Positions 17,575-25,631 of a stretch of 64,000 bases of DNA are shown piece after piece. The notes below the pieces were generated by a model. That model did no database searches, was not told the DNA's origin, and was given only the letters and a program-made list of their open reading frames with translations. Made by a program: the position numbers and the translations under genes. Origin of the DNA: UBA11222 sp049323435 (GTDB lineage Bacteria > Pseudomonadota > Alphaproteobacteria > UBA11222); NCBI GenBank assembly GCA_049323435.1, contig JBMOMX010000024.1, positions 59,378 to 123,377 on the forward strand, in the 5' to 3' direction. How positions within the stretch are numbered: the first letter of the stretch is position 1; each line of letters begins with the position of its first letter.

Positions 17575-18732
17575 ATGAATAGAGATGTTTACGTAATTGG
17601 TGTCGGGATGCACCGGTTCTCCAAGGACCATATTCCCAAACGCGATCTGTATTTTACGGCCGGCACCGAGGCCCTGAAGGATGCAGGCATCAAATTTCGC
17701 GATGTAGGCGCTTTATACAATGGTTATATTGGCGGCGGCATGACGGAAGGCATTGGTTTTGCCAAGGATCTGGGCCTGACCGGCGTGCCTGTCACGCATG
17801 TGGAAAATGCCTCCGCCACCGGCTCTTCGGCGTTTCGTGAGGCCGTTTGGGCGGTTTCCGGCGGCCAGACCGATGTCGCCATGGCGATTGGCTATGACGA
17901 TATGCGCCTGATGGGCAATCCCATGAGCCAGCCCGTCAGAGGCAAGAAAAAGCTGCCTTCGATGGAAAATCTCATGTTGCCCGCCGGATTTTTCGCCATG
18001 TGGGCACAGCGCCGGATGCATGAAAACGGCACCACCATCGAAACTTTCGCCAAGATTGCAGCCAAAAACTGGAATCATGCGCGCCATAACCCGATGGCGC
18101 AACGCCGCGCCGATCATGAAGTGACGGCGGAAGAAGTGCTGGCCTCGGACATGGTTGCCTATCCGCATACCGCCATGATGGCCTGCGCCAGCGGCGCGGG
18201 CGCTGCGGGCGCGATTGTCGCCACCGAAGCCTGGGCGAAGAAACACGCCAACGGACGCCCGATGATCAAGGTGCTGGCGTCACAATCGCAATCTGAACAT
18301 TATGGCGAAGGCCATATCTTCATGGGCGCCGTGGTGGGACCATCTTATTCGACCGAGATCACTGGCAGGCTGGCCTATGAGGAAGCCGGGCTTGGGCCCA
18401 AAGATATCGACTTCGTGCATGTACATGACGCTTTCCCGATTGAGGAGTTGATGTATTATGAACTGCTCGGTTTCTGCGGCCCGGGCGAAGGCGACCGGAT
18501 GCTGGCCGATGGCGAAACCACCTTTGGCGGCAGGGTTCCCTTCTCGCCGGATGGCGGCCTGATCGCGCGCGGTCACCCCGGCGGGCCAACCGGTCTGGCG
18601 CAGGTCTGGGACGCAACGCGCCAGTTGCGCGGCCAGCAGGATAAATTCCAGGTCGAAGGCGCACGCACCGGACTTGTCCATATGATGGGCGCAGGCTCCA
18701 TCTGCATCGTTCACATTCTGCAAAAAGTGTAA
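17575..18732 (+). CDS. thiolase-like (SCP2/lipid-transfer type) protein, nucleophilic Cys replaced by Ser
   Basis: A 385-aa thiolase-fold protein. The C-terminal active-site motifs are present (VHDAF, and GGLIARGHPGGPTG near residues 324-337), but the nucleophile segment reads VENASATGSSAF, with Ser80 at the place of the catalytic cysteine (usual NCATGS or ACASGS). It is therefore unlikely to be a true thiolase. Ltp2-type relatives, which also lack the Cys and need a DUF35 partner, are retro-aldolases that cut a beta-hydroxyacyl-CoA. The adjacent DUF35 gene makes an aldolase complex a reasonable guess. A strong terminator follows. Confidence 0.85.
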   Translation: MNRDVYVIGVGMHRFSKDHIPKRDLYFTAGTEALKDAGIKFRDVGALYNGYIGGGMTEGIGFAKDLGLTGVPVTHVENASATGSSAFREAVWAVSGGQTDVAMAIGYDDMRLMGNPMSQPVRGKKKLPSMENLMLPAGFFAMWAQRRMHENGTTIETFAKIAAKNWNHARHNPMAQRRADHEVTAEEVLASDMVAYPHTAMMACASGAGAAGAIVATEAWAKKHANGRPMIKVLASQSQSEHYGEGHIFMGAVVGPSYSTEITGRLAYEEAGLGPKDIDFVHVHDAFPIEELMYYELLGFCGPGEGDRMLADGETTFGGRVPFSPDGGLIARGHPGGPTGLAQVWDATRQLRGQQDKFQVEGARTGLVHMMGAGSICIVHILQKV

Positions 18733-18753
18733 TGCTTCATTCACAGACGAACT

Positions 18754-18785
18754 AAAAAAGGCCGGGCATCCCCCGGCCTTTTTTT
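18754..18785 (+). terminator. rho-independent terminator after thiolase-like gene
   Basis: The stem AAAAAGGCCGGG / CCCGGCCTTTTT, with a short loop and a long T run, lies 22 nt after the stop at 18732 and ends just before the glpD start at 18799. It should separate the DUF35/thiolase operon from glpD. Confidence 0.9.
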
Positions 18786-18798
18786 CAGGGATCGCCAA

Positions 18799-20427
18799 AT
18801 GCAACGCAATCTTGCCGCAATGGCCGCCACGCAGTTTGATCTGCTCATTATTGGCGGGGGCATTACGGGCGCCAGCATTGCCTGGGATGCCAGCCTGCGC
18901 GGGCTTCGGGTTGCACTGGCGGAAAAGAATGACTTTGCCAGCGCCACGACTTCGGCATCGTCAAAACTTATTCACGGCGGCCTGCGTTATCTGCGCAATT
19001 TCGAATTTTCCCTGGTGCGGGAATCTTTACGCGAGCGGCGGATCTGGCTGAACATCGCGCCGCACATGGTGATGCCGTTGCAGTTCATTCTGCCCGCCGC
19101 ATCGCGCATGCAGCATCTGACATTGCGTGCGGGGCTGGCTTTATATGATGTCCTGGCGTTTGACCGCAACAAGGACATGCAGGCGGACAAATTATTGCCC
19201 GGGCATGACGCGCTTTCGCCCGCCCAGGCGGTTGCGGCAGAGCCGCTGCTGAACGGCGCGGCAGATGCGGGTGCGCTGCGCTATTATGACTGCCAGATGC
19301 ATGCGCCCGAACGCCTGGCGCTGGAATTTCTCGCAGGCGCCGCCGGCAATGGCGCTCAGATCGCCAATTATGCACGGGTAATAGGGCTGAATGGCGCGCC
19401 CGGACGGGTAACCGGCGCCCGGCTGCACGACAATATCAGCGGCGCGCAATATGATATCAGCGCAAGCCTGACCATCAATGCCGCTGGGCCCTGGGCCGAC
19501 GGGATCGGCGCGCTTGCCGGCAAACAGGCCGCAATATGCCTGCAACGCTCCAAGGGCATTCACCTGATAACCCGTTCCCTGTCCAGCCGGGCCATTGCAG
19601 TCATCGGCAGGGACGCGCATTTTTTTGTGCTGCCCTGGCGCGGCCATTCAATTCTGGCGACGACAGATACGCCGTACACAGATGATCCGGATAATCTGGC
19701 CGTTACAGAGGCCGATATTGCGGAACTTCTCGGCAAGGTGAACGCCGGATTGCCGCAGGCCAGGCTGACCCGTGGCTGCGTATTACACAGTTATGCAGGC
19801 CTGCGGCCTCTGGTGGCGGACCCGGCGGATGCGGGCGGGGCGACCTATGGGGCCAGCCGGGGATCGGAAATTTTCGATCACGCCAAAGAAGAAGCCCGTG
19901 AAGGATTGATTTCCGCACTGGGCGGCAAATGGACCACGTCGCGCCATCTGGCGGAACAAGTGGTTGACCTGGCCTGCCGCAAACTTGCCCGGCCCGGCCC
20001 GCAGTCGCGCACTGCACAGACCCCGCTGATCGGCGCCATGCGCAGCTTTCCGGAATTTCTGGCGGAGGCGAAAGCGCGCCATCGGGCGCTTGACGCCGCG
20101 ACGGTGGAACATCTGGCGCGCAATTATGGCGCGCGCATGGAAAATATCATGGCGATCATTGCGCAGGACCCCGTCATGGCCGCACCCCTTGCCGGTCATT
20201 TGCCGGAAGCGGGCGCGCAAATCCGCTACGCCGCGCGTTTCGAGATGGCGTTAAACCTGGAAGATGCGCTGTTGCGCCGCACCGGACTGTGCACGCTGGG
20301 TCACCCAGGTAACGCCGCGCTGCAAAAGGCAGCCGCCATTATGGCGGGCGAACTGGGCTGGGACAGTGAGGAAACCAGCCGGCAGATAAACAGGCTGGAC
20401 CAGCGCCTGACGGGCCGCCTGTCCTAA
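18799..20427 (+). CDS. glpD: glycerol-3-phosphate dehydrogenase, FAD-dependent (GlpD)
   Basis: A 542-aa flavoprotein with the dinucleotide-binding motif GGGITG at residues 19-24, the family pattern SSKLIHGGLRYL, a second signature ending GGKWTTSR, and a C-terminal GlpD helical domain. It oxidises sn-glycerol-3-phosphate to dihydroxyacetone phosphate at the membrane and passes electrons to quinone. The length is normal (about 500-550). No glpK or glpF lies next to it. The start directly follows a terminator, so its own promoter must overlap that stem. Its end overlaps the convergent MOSC gene by 4 nt. Confidence 0.94.
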   Translation: MQRNLAAMAATQFDLLIIGGGITGASIAWDASLRGLRVALAEKNDFASATTSASSKLIHGGLRYLRNFEFSLVRESLRERRIWLNIAPHMVMPLQFILPAASRMQHLTLRAGLALYDVLAFDRNKDMQADKLLPGHDALSPAQAVAAEPLLNGAADAGALRYYDCQMHAPERLALEFLAGAAGNGAQIANYARVIGLNGAPGRVTGARLHDNISGAQYDISASLTINAAGPWADGIGALAGKQAAICLQRSKGIHLITRSLSSRAIAVIGRDAHFFVLPWRGHSILATTDTPYTDDPDNLAVTEADIAELLGKVNAGLPQARLTRGCVLHSYAGLRPLVADPADAGGATYGASRGSEIFDHAKEEAREGLISALGGKWTTSRHLAEQVVDLACRKLARPGPQSRTAQTPLIGAMRSFPEFLAEAKARHRALDAATVEHLARNYGARMENIMAIIAQDPVMAAPLAGHLPEAGAQIRYAARFEMALNLEDALLRRTGLCTLGHPGNAALQKAAAIMAGELGWDSEETSRQINRLDQRLTGRLS

Positions 20428-21272
20428 CACCGCGCGATCACATCATCCAGTTTGATCCGGCCGCCCTGCTGCACCGAGGCATATAGTCCGAAATTATGCT
20501 TCCAGTCGCGCACCAGGGTGCGCATGATTTGCGGCGCCTTGCCAAGCCGGCCCTGTTCATGCGTCGTCATGGAACAGCGCGGCACCATATAATCCAGACG
20601 CAGGACACTGTCGCCAGCCCGCAGGGTTGCGCCAACAAGATCATCCGATACAAGCGGCGCCGCCAGATCATTCAGCACGATATTGGGCCGGAAGCGCAGC
20701 GCATCCACCTCAGCCCCGGATACGGAAGCCTGTATCTGGCGCAGTTCGGACGCGAGGATGATATGAATGACTGCGCCATCAAAATAGGTGCCGGGCACGG
20801 TCGCATTGCGCAGCGCCTCGGCCGGGAATTTGGAAAAATCCGGCAGCGTCTCATCGGGCAGCAATCCCAGCACGCCTCTGATATCCGCCTCCATATTTTC
20901 CACTGCCACACCCGCCCTGGCAAAGTGCGCCACATCACTGGCCGGACGCAATCCAAACAGCGCCTGTGGCCGGCCAATAAAGTCTGAGACTCTATCCGCG
21001 CAGTCCGGCGCCGCCGTGCTGGATGTTTCGCCGGACGGGAAACTCAGCCTGGCATGGCCATCATCCTGCAATGCGGCGGTAATCCGCAGCAGCAGCGGGT
21101 TGCGCTTGGCGCTGCTGATTTCATTGCGGCCAAGGTCACGAAACGCCCATATTCTATCCCCCGCGACTCCCGAAACGCCGATCTGCGCCGCCGCCAGCGC
21201 CTCACCGCCAAGCGATTTCACCGGATAACGGAATAATCCGCCGACCGTTCCCAACTTGTCTTGCTGTGTCAT
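20424..21272 (-). CDS. MOSC domain-containing protein (MOSC_N plus MOSC)
   Basis: A 282-aa protein with the N-terminal beta-barrel segment (LFRYPVKSLGGE, residues 14-25) and the MOSC core (RFRPNIVLN, then LRLDYMVPRCSMTT). The Cys in PRCSMTT fits the usual position for sulfur/molybdenum-cofactor binding. Relatives such as the mitochondrial amidoxime reducing component reduce N-hydroxylated substrates; the role here is unknown. It faces glpD convergently. Upstream (21273-21538) is a 266-nt gap with only a possible 21-codon peptide frame on the plus strand (21391-21456) and no convincing gene. Confidence 0.9.
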   Translation of the reverse strand: MTQQDKLGTVGGLFRYPVKSLGGEALAAAQIGVSGVAGDRIWAFRDLGRNEISSAKRNPLLLRITAALQDDGHARLSFPSGETSSTAAPDCADRVSDFIGRPQALFGLRPASDVAHFARAGVAVENMEADIRGVLGLLPDETLPDFSKFPAEALRNATVPGTYFDGAVIHIILASELRQIQASVSGAEVDALRFRPNIVLNDLAAPLVSDDLVGATLRAGDSVLRLDYMVPRCSMTTHEQGRLGKAPQIMRTLVRDWKHNFGLYASVQQGGRIKLDDVIARC

Positions 21273-21538
21273 AAACGGGTGGTCCTTCTTATCGCGTAAT
21301 TTTGCTATAGTGCAGCGTCAGAAACAGAATGTAGAAAATTTCTGCTCGAAAAGAAGTAACCTGGACACACTAATTTTCAAATAGAGGGTATGGATCATAA
21401 AATAAGGAGTGCGCCGATGACGGAGGAAGTGACAGCCCGTCTCCAAACTGCATAGCAGGCCAGCCCCTTGATCGTGATTATTTCTGACCGGCGGGAGCTT
21501 GAAAGCTTCGTTCATTAGCTGGGCCTTAGCTTGCCAGA

Positions 21539-21955
21539 TTACGGAATGTGCAAAGAGACCATCCGCAGTTCATTTACCCTGAACATCGGTTTAGTTGATT
21601 TTTCTAAAGTGATAAATTCGTCAACCTTCGCTATAATTGCGGCACTTATGTGTAACGCATCAACTGGATGCAAGTCATGATTACATGCAATTTCCAGAGC
21701 CTTTTCAGTCAATAACTGAGAGGCGTAAACGTTTTCAGTCGCGCTCGCAAAGAAAGTAGTCATGAAATCAACTTCATCCAGAAGATTATTAAACGTAGGT
21801 TTTGATATGGTTTCTAATCGTAAGAAATCGCTGATTACAAACTCTCTCTCTGGATCATCCAAAATAGTTAGCGCCTGATCATACTTCGCCCCTATACCCC
21901 TGAATGCCGCTATCAAAATATTTGAATCAATGTAGGTTCGCCGCTTGAGTGTCAT
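21539..21955 (-). CDS. PIN-domain protein (VapC-like nuclease/toxin)
   Basis: A 138-aa PIN-fold protein with four acidic active-site candidates in order: D10 (YIDSN), E48 (RLETISKP), D99 (HPVDALHI) and D112 (KVDEFIT). PIN nucleases of this size are commonly VapC-type RNases. It is the last gene of a tightly coupled three-gene operon (ATGA overlap with the antitoxin-like gene at 21952). The DNA here is visibly AT-richer than the surrounding core genes, a sign of transfer. Confidence 0.85.
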   Translation of the reverse strand: MTLKRRTYIDSNILIAAFRGIGAKYDQALTILDDPEREFVISDFLRLETISKPTFNNLLDEVDFMTTFFASATENVYASQLLTEKALEIACNHDLHPVDALHISAAIIAKVDEFITLEKSTKPMFRVNELRMVSLHIP

Positions 21956-22317
21956 AGAACATCTCCGCGTCGGAGCATGACTTCATGCAGAATCTCTTCT
22001 TCAGTAAGCAATTGCAAACCTCGAGCAATGGCCCGCTCGCGGATAGCCAGTAGTCGCCTGCCCAACTCAGATTTTGGCGTAAAACTAGGACGCTTTTCCA
22101 TTAAAGAAATAATAGTGTTAGGCGAACTCATTCTGCGTACAAGGTCCGATGACGTGACAATCACTTTTTCATCTCTAGCCGTAGTAGCTGCCGACCCTTC
22201 AATATTTTGGGGCAATAGAAAGATAGAACTGAGGAGCATAGTAATCGCGGCAGTTTCCTTCGCTTTCATGGGAGCCAAGGATCGCTCTAAAGCCGACAAG
22301 TGAGAAATGACTGTCAT
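21952..22317 (-). CDS. antitoxin-like protein upstream of the PIN gene
   Basis: A 121-aa protein without a domain I can name with certainty. The C-terminal half (LGRRLLAIRERAIARGLQLLTEEEILHEVMLRRG) is highly charged and helical, like the toxin-binding tail of many PIN-associated antitoxins. A hydrophobic patch sits at about residues 24-37. It overlaps the PIN gene (ATGA) and the TIGR04255-type gene (TGATG), so the three are translationally coupled. Context suggests the antitoxin of the PIN protein; this is not proven by a DNA-binding motif. Confidence 0.65.
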   Translation of the reverse strand: MTVISHLSALERSLAPMKAKETAAITMLLSSIFLLPQNIEGSAATTARDEKVIVTSSDLVRRMSSPNTIISLMEKRPSFTPKSELGRRLLAIRERAIARGLQLLTEEEILHEVMLRRGDVL

Positions 22318-23069
22318 CAGTACTCCGGATCCAGATTTTTAACCGCCGATTCTGTAAGGAGGTTAAAGAACATTTTCTTGTTAACCTTATGTACGCGATC
22401 AAGCTGCTTTGAAAAACCCTTCCAAAAATCACCAGAGACATGATCATAGATAGTGTCATTATCAACAAGCACACCGGTTTTTCTTGCCCCCCCCAATAAT
22501 TGAACATTGGCCGGTGAAACAATCTGTATAATATTCAAAAAGCCCTCTTCAACCACCTCCGTGCGCAAGTGCAGTGGATGCACATCAATGTTCCGTTTGC
22601 CCAAGGTAATAGCAATATCCAACTGGGAGATGCCAGGTTCTGCGCTAGAAGGAAGTATATCGATATATTTCATAGAAAAACGCTCTGGCTTAGATATCAA
22701 ATTTGTTTTTTTAAGTATTTTTACTAAGCTGAGTATTTTTGGACCAAATTCTTCCCAACCTCTGTAAGGCATTATACAACCAAGTGAAACAACTCTATCT
22801 CCGATTTGTATAGTATAATGAACGCCCGTTAAACGCACTGTCGGGGCATACATAAAATCTGGATTCATCAGGCGAATTTGCAGTGGAATATTGGCCACTG
22901 GCAGTGGCTCAATTGATTGGAACTCCTGGTCAAACTCTGAAAACAATAATCCCGGTAATAATTCAGATACTGATGCCATTTCGCTCGAAAAGCGAAGCTC
23001 CCACAAGCTTTCTATCAGCGGCGACTTCCCCAATTTCTTTGGAATCTGCCTAGGCTTAGAATTGGTCAT
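22317..23069 (-). CDS. TIGR04255 family protein
   Basis: A 250-aa protein with the family opening (PLIESLWELRF near residues 17-27) and the later LTGVHYTIQIGDRVVSLGC-type core. The function of this family is unknown and it is found sporadically, often near accessory genes. Here it is the first gene of an operon with an antitoxin-like and a PIN gene, linked by overlapping stop and start codons, with AT-rich base composition. A role as a sensor or a third component of a toxin-antitoxin or defence-type module is inference only. Confidence 0.8.
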   Translation of the reverse strand: MTNSKPRQIPKKLGKSPLIESLWELRFSSEMASVSELLPGLLFSEFDQEFQSIEPLPVANIPLQIRLMNPDFMYAPTVRLTGVHYTIQIGDRVVSLGCIMPYRGWEEFGPKILSLVKILKKTNLISKPERFSMKYIDILPSSAEPGISQLDIAITLGKRNIDVHPLHLRTEVVEEGFLNIIQIVSPANVQLLGGARKTGVLVDNDTIYDHVSGDFWKGFSKQLDRVHKVNKKMFFNLLTESAVKNLDPEY

Positions 23070-23221
23070 CTTTTAACCGTTTCTTAGGTCTGCGGCGTCA
23101 GATTCGCACATATTTCATCCTATTGTCACTAGGCAAACTGCGCTCCAACTACGATTAGAGGCGACATGGCACATTACTGACGCCAAAGATTCGACCTGAT
23201 AATACCCAGAAAATCCTTTAT

Positions 23222-23905
23222 TTATCCCTTGTTCGCGGCGAACAGTTCGAGGCAGCGGCTCTTGGCCAGTTTGGCGCAGGCTTCGTTATAGTCGGTGCGG
23301 CGGTCGGACTGAAAGCCGTGCCCGGCGTCATAGACATAAACCTTCACGTCAGGATGCGCGGCTTCGATCTTGCGCACCGTCGTCATGGGGATGCCTTTGT
23401 CATGTTCACCGAAATGCAGGATGGTAGGGCATTTCGGCTTTTCACCGATATAATCCCCAATGCCGCCGCCATAATAGCCCGCCGCCGCCGCAAGCCCGGT
23501 GCAGCGGCACGCCGCCAGCCAGGTAACCGTGCCGCCATAGCAATAGCCCGTGACATAGACGGGGCCCGCATTGCGGCCCTTCAGATAATCAATGCCGGTC
23601 TGCACATCCTGTATGTTGTTTTCAGCACTGGTTTTGGCGCGCAGCGCCAGCCCCTTTTGGATCGCGTCAGGGGAGTAATCGGCCTGGAAATTCTTTTCCG
23701 CGCGGTCATAGAGCGCGGGCGAAATCACCTCCAGCCCGTCTTTCGCCCAGGCGTCGCACACATCCTTGATGTGATCGGTGACGCCGAATATTTCCATCAC
23801 ACAAACCAAGCCGCCCTTGCGCGCGCCCTGTGCCGCGACATGATAATAGTCAATCTCCGCCCCGTCACCGCTTTTCAGTGTGATCATTTTTCCCAGATGC
23901 GCCAT
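23222..23905 (-). CDS. dienelactone hydrolase family protein
   Basis: A 227-aa alpha/beta hydrolase with the Cys nucleophile of dienelactone hydrolases: C122 in GYCYGG, D169 in GEHDKG, H197 in DAGHGF, plus E38 (VMEIFG), which contacts the cysteine in the family. It opens lactone rings or cleaves related esters. The length matches DLH. It follows the two MaoC genes on the same strand with a 22-nt gap, so the three likely serve one catabolic route. Confidence 0.92.
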   Translation of the reverse strand: MAHLGKMITLKSGDGAEIDYYHVAAQGARKGGLVCVMEIFGVTDHIKDVCDAWAKDGLEVISPALYDRAEKNFQADYSPDAIQKGLALRAKTSAENNIQDVQTGIDYLKGRNAGPVYVTGYCYGGTVTWLAACRCTGLAAAAGYYGGGIGDYIGEKPKCPTILHFGEHDKGIPMTTVRKIEAAHPDVKVYVYDAGHGFQSDRRTDYNEACAKLAKSRCLELFAANKG

Positions 23906-23927
23906 ATGCCGTTCCTCCCCGGTTCGA

Positions 23928-24416
23928 TTATGATCTGCGGCTTACCATGCCCTGGCCGGTAAAACGCAGAACCAGTTCACCTTTCTGATTGAACCCTTCA
24001 TTGGTGCTGCGGATAATGCCCCATCCCGGGCGCGATTTCATCACCAGTTTTTCCGCCGTGGTGGCCGAGAAGGTAATGACATCGCCGGGCCGCACCGGGG
24101 TTGGCCATTGCAGATTGACAAAGCCCGGTGAAGGCCCGTTTTGCGGCTTGGGCCCCGGGCTTTGCGTTTCCGGCTGCGCATATTTCAGATTTTGTTCATT
24201 GCGGTGCTTCATCATCGCGCGCATCCAGCAGGCAATGGTGAACCAGCCGCTGGCAATGATGCCGCCGAAATGCGAGGCCGCCGCCGCCGCCGGATCAATA
24301 TGAAAGGGCTGCGGGTCATATTTGCGGGCGAAGGCGATCATCTCGGCTTCATCCATCTTCCATGCGCCAAGATCAATGCGGTTGCCCAGTTCAATATCTT
24401 CCAGCCACTGCGCCAT
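23928..24416 (-). CDS. MaoC family dehydratase
   Basis: A 162-aa single-hotdog protein with the MaoC signature MIAFARKYDPQPFHIDPAAA (D and H of the hydratase dyad near residues 34-40) followed by FGGIIASGWFT. It should hydrate an enoyl-CoA or dehydrate a hydroxyacyl-CoA. It is only 3 nt downstream of a second MaoC gene, and the two probably form a heterodimer or act in sequence. Confidence 0.9.
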   Translation of the reverse strand: MAQWLEDIELGNRIDLGAWKMDEAEMIAFARKYDPQPFHIDPAAAAASHFGGIIASGWFTIACWMRAMMKHRNEQNLKYAQPETQSPGPKPQNGPSPGFVNLQWPTPVRPGDVITFSATTAEKLVMKSRPGWGIIRSTNEGFNQKGELVLRFTGQGMVSRRS

Positions 24417-24419
24417 CGC

Positions 24420-24887
24420 TCAGACCTCCGCGCCGGGATGGCGGCGCGCGAACATCATGCTGCCTTCAATGATCATTTTCACTTCGCCATGCTGATTGGT
24501 CATGGTGTGGCGGAATTTCGTCAGCCCCATTTCCGGACGCGACTTTGAAACCCGGCGCTCAAGACATTCGCGCTGCATGGATAAAATCTCACCGGGCCGG
24601 ACCGGCGCGCGCCATTTACTGTCATCCACCCCCGGCGCGCCCATGCCGGCCGATTGCAGCAGATAATGATCACACATCATGCGCATCGCCATCGCGCAGC
24701 TATGCCAGCCGCTGGCGCACAGCCCGCCAATAAAGGTTTTCTTCGCCGCTTCTTCATCTATATGCATCGGCTGGGGATCATATTCGCTGGCGAAGGTGAT
24801 GATCTCTTCTTTGGTAACGGCATAGGCGCCAAACTTCACCACCTCGCCCGGCACGAAATCTTCCCAGTAATATTTTGGCTCTGTCAT
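24420..24887 (-). CDS. MaoC family dehydratase
   Basis: From ATG 24887, behind GGAAAG, the product is 155 aa. It carries the same hotdog signature as its neighbour (IITFASEYDPQPMHIDEEAA, then IGGLCASGWHS), with a few family-typical differences in the second half. The open frame extends 23 codons upstream, but that stretch overlaps the antitoxin gene and shows no conservation. It is the first gene of the MaoC-MaoC-DLH group and follows the HTH antitoxin by 28 nt. Confidence 0.9.
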   Translation of the reverse strand: MTEPKYYWEDFVPGEVVKFGAYAVTKEEIITFASEYDPQPMHIDEEAAKKTFIGGLCASGWHSCAMAMRMMCDHYLLQSAGMGAPGVDDSKWRAPVRPGEILSMQRECLERRVSKSRPEMGLTKFRHTMTNQHGEVKMIIEGSMMFARRHPGAEV

Positions 24888-24915
24888 GACTTTCCTGTTA
24901 AACAAAGTTGACTGA

Positions 24916-25215
24916 TTACGCGGCCCGCAGCGCTTTTTGCACCGCCTTTGGCGCACGCTCGATCACAAGCAGATAGGCGCGAGTTGGCCCCTCGGGCTGA
25001 CGCTTGCCCTGTTCCCAGTGCCGCAAGGTATTAACGCTAAAACCAAAACAGGCGGCGAATTCTTCCTGGGTCATGCCAAGTTTGTCACGTATCGCGCGGA
25101 CATTGATCTGCTTTGGAACATGAATGCGATATCTGCTTTTATCAGCCCCGCCACGCGCATAATCGAGCGCCTCCTCAAGTCCTGTGCGGATACTATCTGC
25201 AACATTGCGTGTCAT
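24916..25215 (-). CDS. HTH (XRE-like) antitoxin, HigA-type
   Basis: A 99-aa DNA-binding protein. The helix-turn-helix runs about residues 47-75 (MTQEEFAACFGFSVNTLRHWEQGKRQPEGP), the pattern of HigA/MqsA-type antitoxins with a short extra N-terminus. It starts 4 nt inside the end of the frameshifted toxin gene (ATGA), the usual toxin-first HigBA order. It should bind its own promoter. Since the toxin is broken, this may be an orphan antitoxin. Confidence 0.87.
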   Translation of the reverse strand: MTRNVADSIRTGLEEALDYARGGADKSRYRIHVPKQINVRAIRDKLGMTQEEFAACFGFSVNTLRHWEQGKRQPEGPTRAYLLVIERAPKAVQKALRAA

Positions 25216-25569
25216 CGCCTTGTTCTCCCGTAATTATCCACTATCAGTTTGGTTAAGTGTCTGAAGCTGTTCCTGTCGGCCTGACTCAAATTCGTCTGTT
25301 CATTTTTTGCATATGCGGTCAGGATGAAGAGCGGTAAATCCGTACAATGATAAAAATAGATCACTCGCGCCTCGCCCCGTTTACCGCGCCCCTCCAGCCC
25401 CCAACGCAGTTTACGAATGCCGCCGGTTCCGGCAATCACCACACCTGCCGCTGTGGTTATATGCCAAATAGTCAATCAGCGCGTCGCGTTCATCTTCGCG
25501 TAAAAGCTTGCCCGCAAAGGTCAGAAATTCTGGCGTCTCGACAATAGTGACTGGTAAGGAGCCTTGCAT
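25212..25569 (-). pseudogene. frameshifted RelE/HigB-like toxin
   Basis: The ATG at 25569 opens a frame reading PEFLTFAGKLLREDERDALIDYLAYN, a typical start of RelE/HigB-like toxins. After that, near 25453-25458, the conserved continuation (AAGVVIAGTGGIRKLRWG... to YGRTRR) is found in another frame. Restoring the frame by a 1-nt deletion or 2-nt insertion would give a toxin of normal size with no other lesion visible. The downstream antitoxin is intact. A sequencing error or a real inactivating mutation both fit; programmed frameshifting is less likely because no slippery site is obvious. Confidence 0.8.
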
Positions 25570-25631
25570 ATACTAATCCAATGCACTAGGCGAAGCAAGC
25601 GAAAAACCCTCCACTGGATTATAAATAATAC

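Noticed and set aside
21318..21515. 65-codon minus-strand frame between the MOSC and PIN genes
   Set aside because: No ribosome site, no motif, and mixed composition; I cannot support it as a gene. The region might hold an IS remnant, but I saw no terminal repeats.
25212..25475. Separate 87-aa gene from ATG 25475
   Set aside because: The sequence is the C-terminal part of a RelE/HigB-like toxin; the N-terminal part is found just upstream in another frame, so it is better described as one broken gene.
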